Source: Lentisphaerota bacterium (GTDB lineage: Bacteria > Verrucomicrobiota > Kiritimatiellia > CAIQIC01 > Lenti-01). Taken from it: a stretch of DNA of 34,096 nucleotides. This document shows, in pieces, positions 8,515-15,500 of this stretch (positions are counted from its first letter, which is position 1; each line of letters starts with the position of its first letter). The stretch is from positions 1 to 34,096 of the forward strand of contig JAAZBB010000052.1 of NCBI GenBank assembly GCA_012514035.1. Direction: 5' to 3'. The translations under genes and the position numbers were made by a program. Below the pieces are notes generated by a model that saw only the letters and a list, made by a program, of their open reading frames with translations, made no database searches and was not told the origin of the DNA.

Positions 8515-9693
8515 CTAGACAAACGACGCGCCACGGGGGATGGTGGGAATGGAGAAGAAGCGGGCAAGGGATTGGGCGATGTCGTAAAAACCGCGGCGAA
8601 TGCCGAGGGATTCGCAGTCCTCGCCGGGACGGTATACCAGCAGGGGAACATATTCACGGGTGTGGTCGCTGCCCGCAAAGGTCGGGTCGTTGCCATGGTC
8701 GGCGGTGAGGATCAGCATGTCGTTGGGGCCAATCAGGGGCAGGTAGCGTGCCAGCCACTGATCCGTCAGCTCCAGGCTGTGGGCATAGCCCTTGGCATCG
8801 CGGCGATGGCCATAGACCATGTCGTAATCGATGAAGTTGGCCATGATGAGGCCAGCAGGCTTTTCCCGGGTCCATTTTTCCACAAGGGCCTGGGAGTCGG
8901 CGTTGTTGCCGGTATGGACGGATTCGGTAATGCCCCGGTGGGCGTAGATGTCCTCAATCTTGCCCACCGCATACACCGGGATACTCCGTGCCACGAGGCG
9001 TTCCAGGATGGTTTGCTCGTCAGGCAGGTAAGCGAAATCCTTGCGATTCTCCGTCCGCTTGAAGGCGCCCGGCCGGCCCACGAAGGGCCGGGCGATGACG
9101 CGTCCCACGCGCAGGGGATCGCAGAGGCGGCGGGCGATGTCGCAATAGCGGTACAGTTCGGGAACCGGGACGATCTCCTCGTGGGCGGCGATCTGAAAGA
9201 CGCTGTCGGCCGAAGTGTAGCAGATCAACGCGCCGGTTTTCAGGTGTTCTTCGCCGAGTTCTTCAATAATGACGGTCCCGCTGGCGGCCTTGTTGCCGAT
9301 GAGTTTGCGGCCGGTCTCCTGCTCAAAAGCCGCGATGAGGTCAGGAGGAAAGGAGTTGACGGGGGGGAAATTGTGGAAGCCGGGCATCACTTCGAGGCCG
9401 GCAATTTCCCAGTGACCGGTGATGGTATCCTTGCCATCGGACATTTCGCGCATGGCGCCCCAGGAGGCGATGGGGGCCGCCGCGGGCGGCACGCCTTCGA
9501 TCATGCCCTTGGGGGTGTGGGGCAGCAGGAGGGGAATGTTGCCGAGTCCCATGCTCTGCAGGGTCGGGACGTTGAGTCCGCCGGCGGCGGCGGCGAGATG
9601 GGAAAGAGTCGAGGCACCGGTATCGCCGTATTCGGCGGCGTCGGGGGCGGCGCCGATGCCTACGGAGTCAAGGACAATCAGAATGGCTTTCAA
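8515..9693 (-). CDS. deoB: phosphopentomutase
   Basis: A 392-residue metal-dependent mutase of the alkaline-phosphatase superfamily that interconverts ribose-1-P and ribose-5-P, and deoxyribose-1-P and deoxyribose-5-P. It begins with the diagnostic LKAILIVLDSVGIGAAPDA (metal-binding Asp). Further motifs are DTGASTLSHLA (the phosphorylated Thr region), GKDTITGHWEIAG, DYDMVYGHRRD and LTADHGNDPT (metal-binding Asp-His). Length is in the family range (about 390-410). The start is taken as TTG at 9693, since no ATG is near the conserved N-terminus; the ribosome binding site is weak. It links the phosphorylases to DERA and RpiB in the neighbouring BMC operon. A transcription terminator separates it from that operon. 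Confidence 0.93.
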   Translation of the reverse strand: MKAILIVLDSVGIGAAPDAAEYGDTGASTLSHLAAAAGGLNVPTLQSMGLGNIPLLLPHTPKGMIEGVPPAAAPIASWGAMREMSDGKDTITGHWEIAGLEVMPGFHNFPPVNSFPPDLIAAFEQETGRKLIGNKAASGTVIIEELGEEHLKTGALICYTSADSVFQIAAHEEIVPVPELYRYCDIARRLCDPLRVGRVIARPFVGRPGAFKRTENRKDFAYLPDEQTILERLVARSIPVYAVGKIEDIYAHRGITESVHTGNNADSQALVEKWTREKPAGLIMANFIDYDMVYGHRRDAKGYAHSLELTDQWLARYLPLIGPNDMLILTADHGNDPTFAGSDHTREYVPLLVYRPGEDCESLGIRRGFYDIAQSLARFFSIPTIPRGASFV

Positions 9694-9734
9694 AGAGGAC
9701 CTGCTTTCTGTTCCGCGTCCGGCGCGGCGGGGAT

Positions 9735-9830
9735 TTAAGGATCTCAATATTCAATATCCAATAACCTATGTCCAAATTATCAATCAAACAGCCACCCGAC
9801 GAGGGCGTCGGGTCTCCATTCCGGATGGAG
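9735..9830 (-). repeat. AT-rich repeat plus GC hairpins upstream of deoB
   Basis: Two strong hairpins, ACCCGACG/CGTCGGGT (9794-9813, loop AGGG) and CTCCAT/ATGGAG (9814-9830), are followed on the minus strand by GGCTGTT and AT-rich units of the type TTGGACATA and TTGGATATTGAATATTGAGATC. Order and sequence resemble the element before pdp (8404-8514). Promoter-like TTG/TAT boxes occur inside the AT-rich part, but none is convincing. Confidence 0.55.
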
Positions 9831-9860
9831 CCGGCACGCCCTCGCGCCGGTCTAGATTGA

Positions 9861-9884
9861 AAAACCCCGTTTTCACGGGGTTTT
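9861..9884 (-). terminator. intrinsic terminator at the end of the BMC operon
   Basis: A perfect 10-bp inverted repeat, AAAACCCCGT and ACGGGGTTTT around a 4-base loop. Read on the minus strand the GC stem is followed by TTTT and then TCAATC. It overlaps the last codons and stop of the final BMC-P gene (stop at 9873-9875). It could also act on plus-strand transcripts, because it is A/T flanked on both sides. Confidence 0.8.
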
Positions 9885-10151
9885 CTCGGTTTCAATGGAA
9901 TCCACGATGCCTACAATCACACTTCGCACCGGCCCATCTTTGGATTCGAGCACCTGACGGGCTCCATTTCCTTCGTCCAGGACCAGAACGGTCTCGCCGG
10001 GGCCGGCGCCGGCGCGATCGATCGCGACCAGATAGCCGGACGCGGGCTTGCCGTCCGGTTCGATCCGTTCCACCACCAGCATCTTCTTGCCGTCGTAGAA
10101 GGGATGGTTGATGGTGGAGTGGATGTTGCCGATGACCTTGCCGATGATCAT
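9873..10151 (-). CDS. BMC-P shell pentamer (EutN/CcmL family), copy 1
   Basis: A 92-residue EutN/CcmL-family protein expected to form pentamers that cap the vertices of a microcompartment shell. It starts MIIGKVIGNIHSTINHPFYDG, which matches the family N-terminal strand and the conserved lysine/glycine turn. The central AGAGPGETVLVLDEGNGAR (the pore and inter-subunit loop of the family) and the C-terminal VIVGIVDSIE strand are also present. The ATG at 10151 overlaps the preceding BMC-P stop in an ATGA arrangement, which indicates translational coupling. It is the last gene of the shell operon, ending in a terminator. It is one of three divergent BMC-P paralogues here. Confidence 0.93.
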   Translation of the reverse strand: MIIGKVIGNIHSTINHPFYDGKKMLVVERIEPDGKPASGYLVAIDRAGAGPGETVLVLDEGNGARQVLESKDGPVRSVIVGIVDSIETEKTP

Positions 10152-10438
10152 GCATCGCCCCCTTTCCACTTAGGGGCTTCGACGCCGTCCACAATGCCGA
10201 TGATGGCATGGTCCACGGGGACAAACCATGGTTCCAGGGCCAGGGCGGCCTCGCGTCCGCCTTCGTAGTACACCCGCTCACCCGGGCCGGCCATGCGGGT
10301 GCCGTCGGCGCAGACGATCGGAGCGCCTTTGGGGCTCCCGTCCTTGGCCAGCGGCTGGACCCACAAGAGGGACACGCCCTGCAGGCCCTCATAGACCTGC
10401 GTTGCGACCACGGTTCCGATGACTTTTCCCAGCAGCAT
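10148..10438 (-). CDS. BMC-P shell pentamer (EutN/CcmL family), copy 2
   Basis: A 96-residue EutN/CcmL protein: MLLGKVIGTVVATQVYEGLQ start, AGPGERVYYEGGREAAL in the middle loop and AIIGIVDGVE near the end, all at family positions. GGGAG lies 7 bases before the ATG. Its stop overlaps the start of BMC-P copy 1. It differs from copies 1 and 3 in the middle loop and has a longer acidic/Lys tail, so the three may occupy different vertices or vary in expression. It lies 16 bases after the BMC-T gene. Confidence 0.93.
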   Translation of the reverse strand: MLLGKVIGTVVATQVYEGLQGVSLLWVQPLAKDGSPKGAPIVCADGTRMAGPGERVYYEGGREAALALEPWFVPVDHAIIGIVDGVEAPKWKGGDA

Positions 10439-10454
10439 GGTGTTCTCCCGTCGG

Positions 10455-11069
10455 TCAGGATGCAATTTCTCCTTCGAGGGCCAGCGGGGTGGCGAGATCG
10501 AAGCGGGTCGAGACGGAAATCTGTCGGAGGAGGGCGTCGTGGGGGGAGGTGAGCAGCCGGTGCTGGGCCGGGATACCCCGGGTTTCCAGCACGGAAAGGG
10601 CGATGTCCTGGGCGGCTTCGACATCATAGAGATCGCCCTGCAGGATGGACAATCCCCGGCCGTGCATGCGGGGATCGCCGGCGCGGAACTCCACGAGTTC
10701 CACCGGCACGCCTTTCATGGCGCGTTCGATGGCCTGGATGTTGCAGGAAACCGTCGGGGTTTCCAGAACCCACAACGGGCCTTCGCCCGCGTGGCGGACA
10801 TTGCCGAGGATCCCATCGTACAGGTCGGAATGAATGTCGGGCAGGAAGGTGTCGTCGGCCACCTGCAAGCCCCCGTGAAACAGAGCCTCTGCATGGGCTT
10901 CGGCCACCGAGGCGGTCGTCCCCGCCAGGAGGATGAGAAAGCGGCCGGCACCGATGGTGCCGGAGCGGATCAGGGAGATCGGTGATTTCTTCAGCAGGGC
11001 ATCGGCGGCGAACAGGCCGACGGGGACACTGTTGAATTCAATGGCGGCGAATGCGGGGTGGGGCTTCAT
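10455..11069 (-). CDS. BMC-T tandem-domain shell protein
   Basis: A 204-residue shell protein with two BMC folds in tandem, expected to form pseudohexameric trimers. The first domain (about 8-95) shows the classic pattern AIEFNSVPVGLFAADALLKK, SPISLIRSGTIGAGRFLILL and AGTTASVAEAHAEA. The second (about 100-190) has LETPTVSCNIQAIERAMKG, VPVELVEFRAGDPRMHGRGL and GDLYDVEAAQDIA. The pore-side segment of domain 2 (DPRMHGRG) is longer than in BMC-H. Such trimers often form larger pores for cofactors or bulky substrates. Start ATG at 11069 overlaps the stop of the aldehyde dehydrogenase by one base (TGATG), so the two are coupled. Confidence 0.85.
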   Translation of the reverse strand: MKPHPAFAAIEFNSVPVGLFAADALLKKSPISLIRSGTIGAGRFLILLAGTTASVAEAHAEALFHGGLQVADDTFLPDIHSDLYDGILGNVRHAGEGPLWVLETPTVSCNIQAIERAMKGVPVELVEFRAGDPRMHGRGLSILQGDLYDVEAAQDIALSVLETRGIPAQHRLLTSPHDALLRQISVSTRFDLATPLALEGEIAS

Positions 11070-12517
11070 CAGACGATCCGGAAATGGTCAATCAGGGCGC
11101 ATCGGCGCCAGCGGGAGAAGCTGCGGGGGGTGGTCAGGCCTTCGCCGGTGGGCGAGGCGATGGTGAACGAGGTGAAGCCTTCGCCGCCGAAGCCGAGGCC
11201 GGCCTGCGAACGGCCGTTCTTGACGAAGATCGAACAGTTGCACTGGCGGGCCATCTTGGAGAGCTTGTCGATGTTCTTCGAATGCATCAGGGCCGTGTGG
11301 TAGTTGAAGCTTTCCATCTGCAGGGCGATATCGATGGCGTAATCAACGTTGGGGGCGCGGGTAATGGGCATGACCGGCATCATCTGCTCGGTCCAGAGCA
11401 GGGGATGGTCCTCGGGCACCTCGACAATGGCGAGTTTGGTGGTGGAGGGCGCCGAGATGCCGATTTCGGCGAGGATTTTGTCGGCATTTTGGCCGATCCA
11501 CTTGCGGTTGACGGTGGCATGGCCGCGCGGCCCGGCCATTTTACTGAAAATGACCTGCTCCATGGCAGGAATCTTGGATTTGTCGATCAGCACCGCGTTG
11601 TTGCGGGTCATGGCCTGGATCAGCTTGTCGGCAACGGAGGCGACCACGACGGTTTCTTTTTCCTCCACGCAGATCATGTTGTTGTCGAACGAGGCGCCGA
11701 GAACGATGTCGCTGGCGGCCTTGTCAATATCGGCGGTCTCGTCCACCACGACCGGAGGATTGCCCGGGCCGGCGCAAATGGCACGCTTGCCGCTGGACAT
11801 GGCGGCCTTGACGACACCGCCGCCACCGGTGACGACGAGCACCCGGATGTCGGGATGCTTCATGAGCTGGCCGGCGGATTCGATGGAGGATTCGCCCACG
11901 CAGACGGCGGTGTTGGGCGGGCCGCCGGCCGCCATGACGGCCTTGTTGATCAAGGCGACGGTCTCGACGGAGCAGCGCCGCGCGGAGGGGTGGACATTGA
12001 AGACAACGACGTTGCCAGCGGCGAGCATGCCGATGGCATTGCAGATGATGGTCGAGGTGGGGTTGGTGGTTGGGGTGATGGCGCCAATGATGCCGTAGGG
12101 GGCCGGTTCCATCAGGGTCAAGCCATGGTCGCCGGTCCAGGCGGTTGGGGACAGGTCTTCGGTGCCGGGGGTCTTTTCGATAACGAGCTGGTTTTTAAGG
12201 ATTTTGTCTTCGAAACGGCCGTAGCCGGTTTCGTCGGCGGCGGATCGAGCGAGGGCGGTGGCGTTCTCGCGCATGACGGTTCGGATGCTTTGAATGACTT
12301 GTTCGCGCCGGGAGAGGGGCAGGGCGGAAAAAGCGGGAAAGGCGGACTTGGCGGCGGCGACCGCCTCATCCACCGTGGCGTATACGCCGACGGCGCCGGC
12401 TGGGATGGCGGGCGCCTGGACGGTCGGAGCCGGAGCCGCGGCGGGAGCGGCGGTGCCGCGCAGGTCGCCGGCAATGCGCCGGGCGATGGCTTCAATGTCT
12501 TGGTCGGTCAGTTTCAT
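11069..12517 (-). CDS. CoA-acylating aldehyde dehydrogenase, BMC-targeted (PduP/EutE-like)
   Basis: A 482-residue NAD-dependent enzyme that oxidises acetaldehyde (from DERA) with CoA to acetyl-CoA. The family core is seen in GIIGAITPTTNPTSTIICN, VVVFNVHPSARR, VVTGGGGVVKAA and CAGPGNPPVVVDE, with the nucleophile Cys in SFDNNMICVEEKE. The N-terminus is a short amphipathic helix (MKLTDQDIEAIARRIAGDL) followed by an Ala/Pro-rich linker (about residues 22-45), the usual form of an encapsulation peptide. The start at 12517 has GGGAG 5 bases upstream. It lies in the middle of the shell operon, between BMC-P copy 3 and a BMC-T. No second aldehyde-using enzyme is nearby, so it is probably the only aldehyde sink in the compartment. 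Confidence 0.93.
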   Translation of the reverse strand: MKLTDQDIEAIARRIAGDLRGTAAPAAAPAPTVQAPAIPAGAVGVYATVDEAVAAAKSAFPAFSALPLSRREQVIQSIRTVMRENATALARSAADETGYGRFEDKILKNQLVIEKTPGTEDLSPTAWTGDHGLTLMEPAPYGIIGAITPTTNPTSTIICNAIGMLAAGNVVVFNVHPSARRCSVETVALINKAVMAAGGPPNTAVCVGESSIESAGQLMKHPDIRVLVVTGGGGVVKAAMSSGKRAICAGPGNPPVVVDETADIDKAASDIVLGASFDNNMICVEEKETVVVASVADKLIQAMTRNNAVLIDKSKIPAMEQVIFSKMAGPRGHATVNRKWIGQNADKILAEIGISAPSTTKLAIVEVPEDHPLLWTEQMMPVMPITRAPNVDYAIDIALQMESFNYHTALMHSKNIDKLSKMARQCNCSIFVKNGRSQAGLGFGGEGFTSFTIASPTGEGLTTPRSFSRWRRCALIDHFRIV

Positions 12518-12576
12518 GGCGACTCCCGCGGATGGCAGGTTTCGGTGGGCGGACGCCGCGGCGCGGCGTCCCGATC

Positions 12577-12864
12577 TCACTTGATATATTTGGTTTTGCC
12601 GTTGATTTCCCAGGTGTCCACGATGGCCATGATCACGGTGTCAACGGGTTTGTTCTGCGTCAGAGTCGTTTGGCGCGCGGAAGAACCAGCCGCGGTCAGA
12701 ACCATTTCGCCGGGGCCGGCGCCCATGGCATCGGCGGCGACGACAAACGAAGAAGTTTCCTGGCCGTCGGTGTCCACGAGGCGCACAAGAAGAAAACGGA
12801 TCCCGTCCAGGACAGGTTCCTTGCGGGTGGAAACAACGGTGCCAACGACTTTGCCGAGATTCAT
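12577..12864 (-). CDS. BMC-P shell pentamer (EutN/CcmL family), copy 3
   Basis: A 95-residue EutN/CcmL pentamer. It starts [21 protein letters not shown] (the typical first strand and basic turn), then [22 protein letters not shown] and [20 protein letters not shown] lies about 6 bases before the ATG at 12864, a strong site. It precedes the aldehyde dehydrogenase by about 60 bases and follows the BMC-H gene after a 230-base gap full of hairpins. Of the three pentamers, it is nearest to the canonical EutN sequence. Confidence 0.93.
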   Translation of the reverse strand: MNLGKVVGTVVSTRKEPVLDGIRFLLVRLVDTDGQETSSFVVAADAMGAGPGEMVLTAAGSSARQTTLTQNKPVDTVIMAIVDTWEINGKTKYIK

Positions 12865-12933
12865 GCGGCCTCCGGGGGAAATGGAACGAACAAGATACAC
12901 AAATGCAGCGGGCCATGTCTGGATGGATTGTAG

Positions 12934-13072
12934 CCGCGCCCGCTGGGCGCGGGGCGGTTTAAATCCCCGGCCTCAACGAGGCCGGCTGCAGTAAATCCAT
13001 GCAACTCCAATTTCATGATCATACCCATTTGAACAGGGTTGGCGGAAGCCGTCCGGCAGCTGCCGGACGGCT
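12934..13072. repeat. three strong inverted repeats between BMC-H and BMC-P genes
   Basis: CCGCGCCC/GGGCGCGG (12934-12952, loop GCT), CCGGCCTC/GAGGCCGG (12967-12985, loop AAC) and a perfect 26-bp palindrome with 13-bp arms AGCCGTCCGGCAG/CTGCCGGACGGCT (13047-13072). No T-run follows on either strand, so these are not plain terminators. The palindrome begins 22 bases after the BMC-H stop in the direction of transcription. They could stabilise the upstream transcript end or lower read-through. Confidence 0.8.
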
Positions 13073-13094
13073 CGCACCACTTCCTTGGCAAGGG

Positions 13095-13391
13095 TTACTT
13101 GCCGCCCTTGGCGATGACGCGGCCCAGCGGGAGCACCGCATCCACGTTGGCGTGGGGGCGGGCGATCACATGGACGGCGACCACTTCGCCGACGCGGCCG
13201 GCGGCGATCTGCCCGGCGTCGCAGGCGGCCTTGACGGCGGCAACGTCGCCGCGGACGATGACGGAGGTGAAGCCTCCACCCGTCTTTTCATAGGTGACCA
13301 GCTCGACCTTGGCGGCCTTGACCATCGCATCCGCGGCTTCCACCGTGGCGGGGAAGGAACGGGTTTCAATCATGCCTAATGCATCTGCCAT
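13095..13391 (-). CDS. BMC-H shell hexamer
   Basis: A 98-residue single-domain BMC protein expected to form the hexagonal facets of the shell. All landmarks are in place: [36 protein letters not shown], the pore segment [14 protein letters not shown] and [12 protein letters not shown], then [15 protein letters not shown]. Length is standard (90-105). AGAGG lies 7 bases before the ATG at 13391. It is the only BMC-H gene seen, so it should be the main shell component. The hairpins directly downstream may help to raise its share of the message. It sits between the permuted-type BMC-T gene (13432) and BMC-P copy 3. Confidence 0.95.
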   Translation of the reverse strand: MADALGMIETRSFPATVEAADAMVKAAKVELVTYEKTGGGFTSVIVRGDVAAVKAACDAGQIAAGRVGEVVAVHVIARPHANVDAVLPLGRVIAKGGK

Positions 13392-13431
13392 GTTCGTACC
13401 TCTTGTTGTTTGTTGTTTTCCTAAAGGATCC

Positions 13432-14067
13432 CTACTGTCGGGAGCCGGAACCTTCCGCACGGCCGCTGACGGCTTCGATCGCGGCTTCGGCGGCACGGTA
13501 GGCGACATCGATATCGCGCTCTTCCCCGCCGAGCCAGATGCGGCCGAACGAGCCGAAGGTGATGACTTCCAACACGTTGATGTTGGCCGCCTTCTCGGCT
13601 TCGTTGGCCGCAAGGGCGGCATAGCCGGCGGGAGCGACCTCCATGATGTAGAGCGACTGCCCGCGGGTGATCATGTTGCCATGCCGCATGCGGTTGATGA
13701 GCATGGTCTGATGGTCGTCAATGTTGCGGATGACCTGCGAGGAGTAGACTTTGGGTTTGATGCGCTGGTCTTCGGTGAGGTCGAGATCCTTCAGGATCGC
13801 GGCGCCAGCCTGGCGCACGTCGGCCTGCGAGTCCGAGTGAATCTCCAGCATGCCGTAGAGGCGTTCGACGATCTGCATGCCGGGCCGCACGCGCGTGGAC
13901 TTGAGGGCCACATCGGTGACCTGGTTGATGGCGATGCCCGGGGAAATTTCGACAAACAGCGAGGCCTGGCCTTCGACAGGCAGGTAGCCCTTGGCCACGG
14001 TCGCCAGGAACGAGGCGAACTGCGGCTGCAGGCTGTCGATGAATACGTAGGTCCTGAGTTCTGCCAT
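13432..14067 (-). CDS. tandem BMC-domain shell protein, second type
   Basis: A 211-residue protein with two related halves that I read as BMC folds, probably of the circularly permuted kind. Half one (about 5-95) has [19 protein letters not shown], then [20 protein letters not shown] and [20 protein letters not shown]. Half two (about 105-200) has [20 protein letters not shown], then [20 protein letters not shown] and [15 protein letters not shown]. The second half in particular shows the BMC strand-helix spacing and the Gly-rich pore-side segment. AAGGAG lies 6 bases before the ATG at 14067. It differs strongly from the other BMC-T, so the shell has two kinds of trimer. The tail (RAEGSGSRQ) is disordered. 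It lies 11 bases after the fusion enzyme. Confidence 0.78.
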   Translation of the reverse strand: MAELRTYVFIDSLQPQFASFLATVAKGYLPVEGQASLFVEISPGIAINQVTDVALKSTRVRPGMQIVERLYGMLEIHSDSQADVRQAGAAILKDLDLTEDQRIKPKVYSSQVIRNIDDHQTMLINRMRHGNMITRGQSLYIMEVAPAGYAALAANEAEKAANINVLEVITFGSFGRIWLGGEERDIDVAYRAAEAAIEAVSGRAEGSGSRQ

Positions 14068-14078
14068 GGGGAGCTCCT

Positions 14079-15353
14079 TTATTTTCCGCCGCAGGCGGCC
14101 GCGGCTTCTTCCATCATTTTCACACTGTTGGAGGATCCGATCCGGGTCGCCCCGTGGCGGATCATCAGCATGGCGTCCGCATAGGTGCGCACGCCGCCGG
14201 ACGCCTTGACGCCGAGGCGCTTGGGCGCAACGGTGCGGGCCATCAGGGCGATGTCTTCGGCGGTGGCGCCGCCCTTGTTGAAGCCGGTGGAGGTCTTGAC
14301 GTAGTCGGCCCGGGCCTTCATGGAGGCCACGCAGGCCTTGGCAATCTCGTCTTTCGTCAGCAGGCACGTCTCGAGGATCACCTTGAGCAGGGCGCCGCCG
14401 TCCTTGCAGGACTCGGCCACGGCGCGGATGTCGCGCGTGACACCGTCCCAGTCTCCGGACTTGACGAGGCCGACATTGATGACCATGTCGATTTCCCGGG
14501 CGCCTTCGCGAATCGCACGGCGGGCCTCCAGCGCCTTGATTTCCGGAGTGCCGGCGCCCAGGGGGAAGCCGACCACCGCACAGACCTTGACGGACGAGCC
14601 CCGCAGGAGCTGGGCGACATAGCGCACCCACGAGGAATTGACGCAGCAACTGAAGAAATTGTGCTGGAGGGCTTCCTCGCACAGCTTCTTCACGTCGGCC
14701 TGCGTGGCCTCGGGCTTGAGGAGGGTATGGTCGATCATCCGCGCCAGTTGGGCGGGGGGCAGGGGGGCGCTACCGCCCGGGACGGAGGCGCTGCCACCGC
14801 TGACGATTTGCTTCACGCGTTCCGCGATGCGCGCGACATCCTGAGGGCTCAAGTCCAATTTCATCTCCTTGATGGCCGCCATGACGGGAGTGCCCGCCCG
14901 GGCGCTTTCGAGGTCCTGGATCATCTTGACGCGCCGAAGGTGCCTCTCTTCAGTGCAATCAGTGGCGAGGAAGACATCCGCGATGGCTTTCGCCTGTTCG
15001 AAATCCGTCTGGCCGGCGCCGAGGGTGAGGACGTTGGCCCCGTTGTGCTGGCGGGAATTCTTCGCCAGCGCCTCGTTGTAGCATGCCGCCGCCCGGACGC
15101 CGGGGATCTTGTTGGCGGTCATGGCCGATCCGATGCCGGCGCCGTCCACCATGATGCCGAAGTCGCAACGGCCCGCAGCCACCGCCCGCGCCACCGCCGC
15201 GGCAAAAACGGGATAGTCCACCGCCTCCTTGGAATGGGTTCCGACATCCGTGACGTTGTGGCCTTGGCTCTTGAGCCAGCCGACAAGCTGGGTTTTCAGC
15301 ACAAAGCCGCCATGATCGGAGCCAAGCGCGATTCTGCAACGACGGGCAGACAT
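14079..15353 (-). CDS. rpiB-deoC: RpiB-DERA fusion: sugar-phosphate isomerase plus deoxyribose-phosphate aldolase
   Basis: A 424-residue two-domain enzyme. Residues 1-150 are RpiB-like (ribose-5-P/ribulose-5-P isomerase): SDHGGF, VDYPVFAA, DGAGIGSAMTANK, NSRQHNGANVLTLG and RHLRRV, with Asp70 where E. coli RpiB has its catalytic Cys. Residues 164-200 form an amphipathic helix (MKLDLSPQDVARIAERVKQ) and a Gly/Ser/Pro linker. Residues 203-420 are class I DERA, which splits deoxyribose-5-P into acetaldehyde and glyceraldehyde-3-P. Its catalytic residues are intact: Asp289 in EIDMVINVG, Schiff-base Lys353 in YVKTSTGF and Lys383 in GVKASGGVRT. The ATG at 15353 fits the first RpiB strand; the ribosome binding site is weak. 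First gene of the shell operon. Confidence 0.93.
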   Translation of the reverse strand: MSARRCRIALGSDHGGFVLKTQLVGWLKSQGHNVTDVGTHSKEAVDYPVFAAAVARAVAAGRCDFGIMVDGAGIGSAMTANKIPGVRAAACYNEALAKNSRQHNGANVLTLGAGQTDFEQAKAIADVFLATDCTEERHLRRVKMIQDLESARAGTPVMAAIKEMKLDLSPQDVARIAERVKQIVSGGSASVPGGSAPLPPAQLARMIDHTLLKPEATQADVKKLCEEALQHNFFSCCVNSSWVRYVAQLLRGSSVKVCAVVGFPLGAGTPEIKALEARRAIREGAREIDMVINVGLVKSGDWDGVTRDIRAVAESCKDGGALLKVILETCLLTKDEIAKACVASMKARADYVKTSTGFNKGGATAEDIALMARTVAPKRLGVKASGGVRTYADAMLMIRHGATRIGSSNSVKMMEEAAAACGGK

Positions 15354-15500
15354 AATGGCCGGTATGTTTACCCTATCGCAGGCAGAGGGCAAGCATTAAC
15401 TGGCAAAACACGCAAAAAACAGGTGAACCGTTTTCATAGAACCTAAAATTTATCCTGCCTCCCGGGCGAACACGAATGGGGTGGTTGTCCGCTTCCAGAA

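Noticed and set aside
11051..12994. 647-codon open frame on the plus strand opposite the aldehyde dehydrogenase
   Set aside because: Gly/Asp/His-rich shadow of a GC-rich gene; the minus strand holds complete known enzymes with ribosome binding sites.
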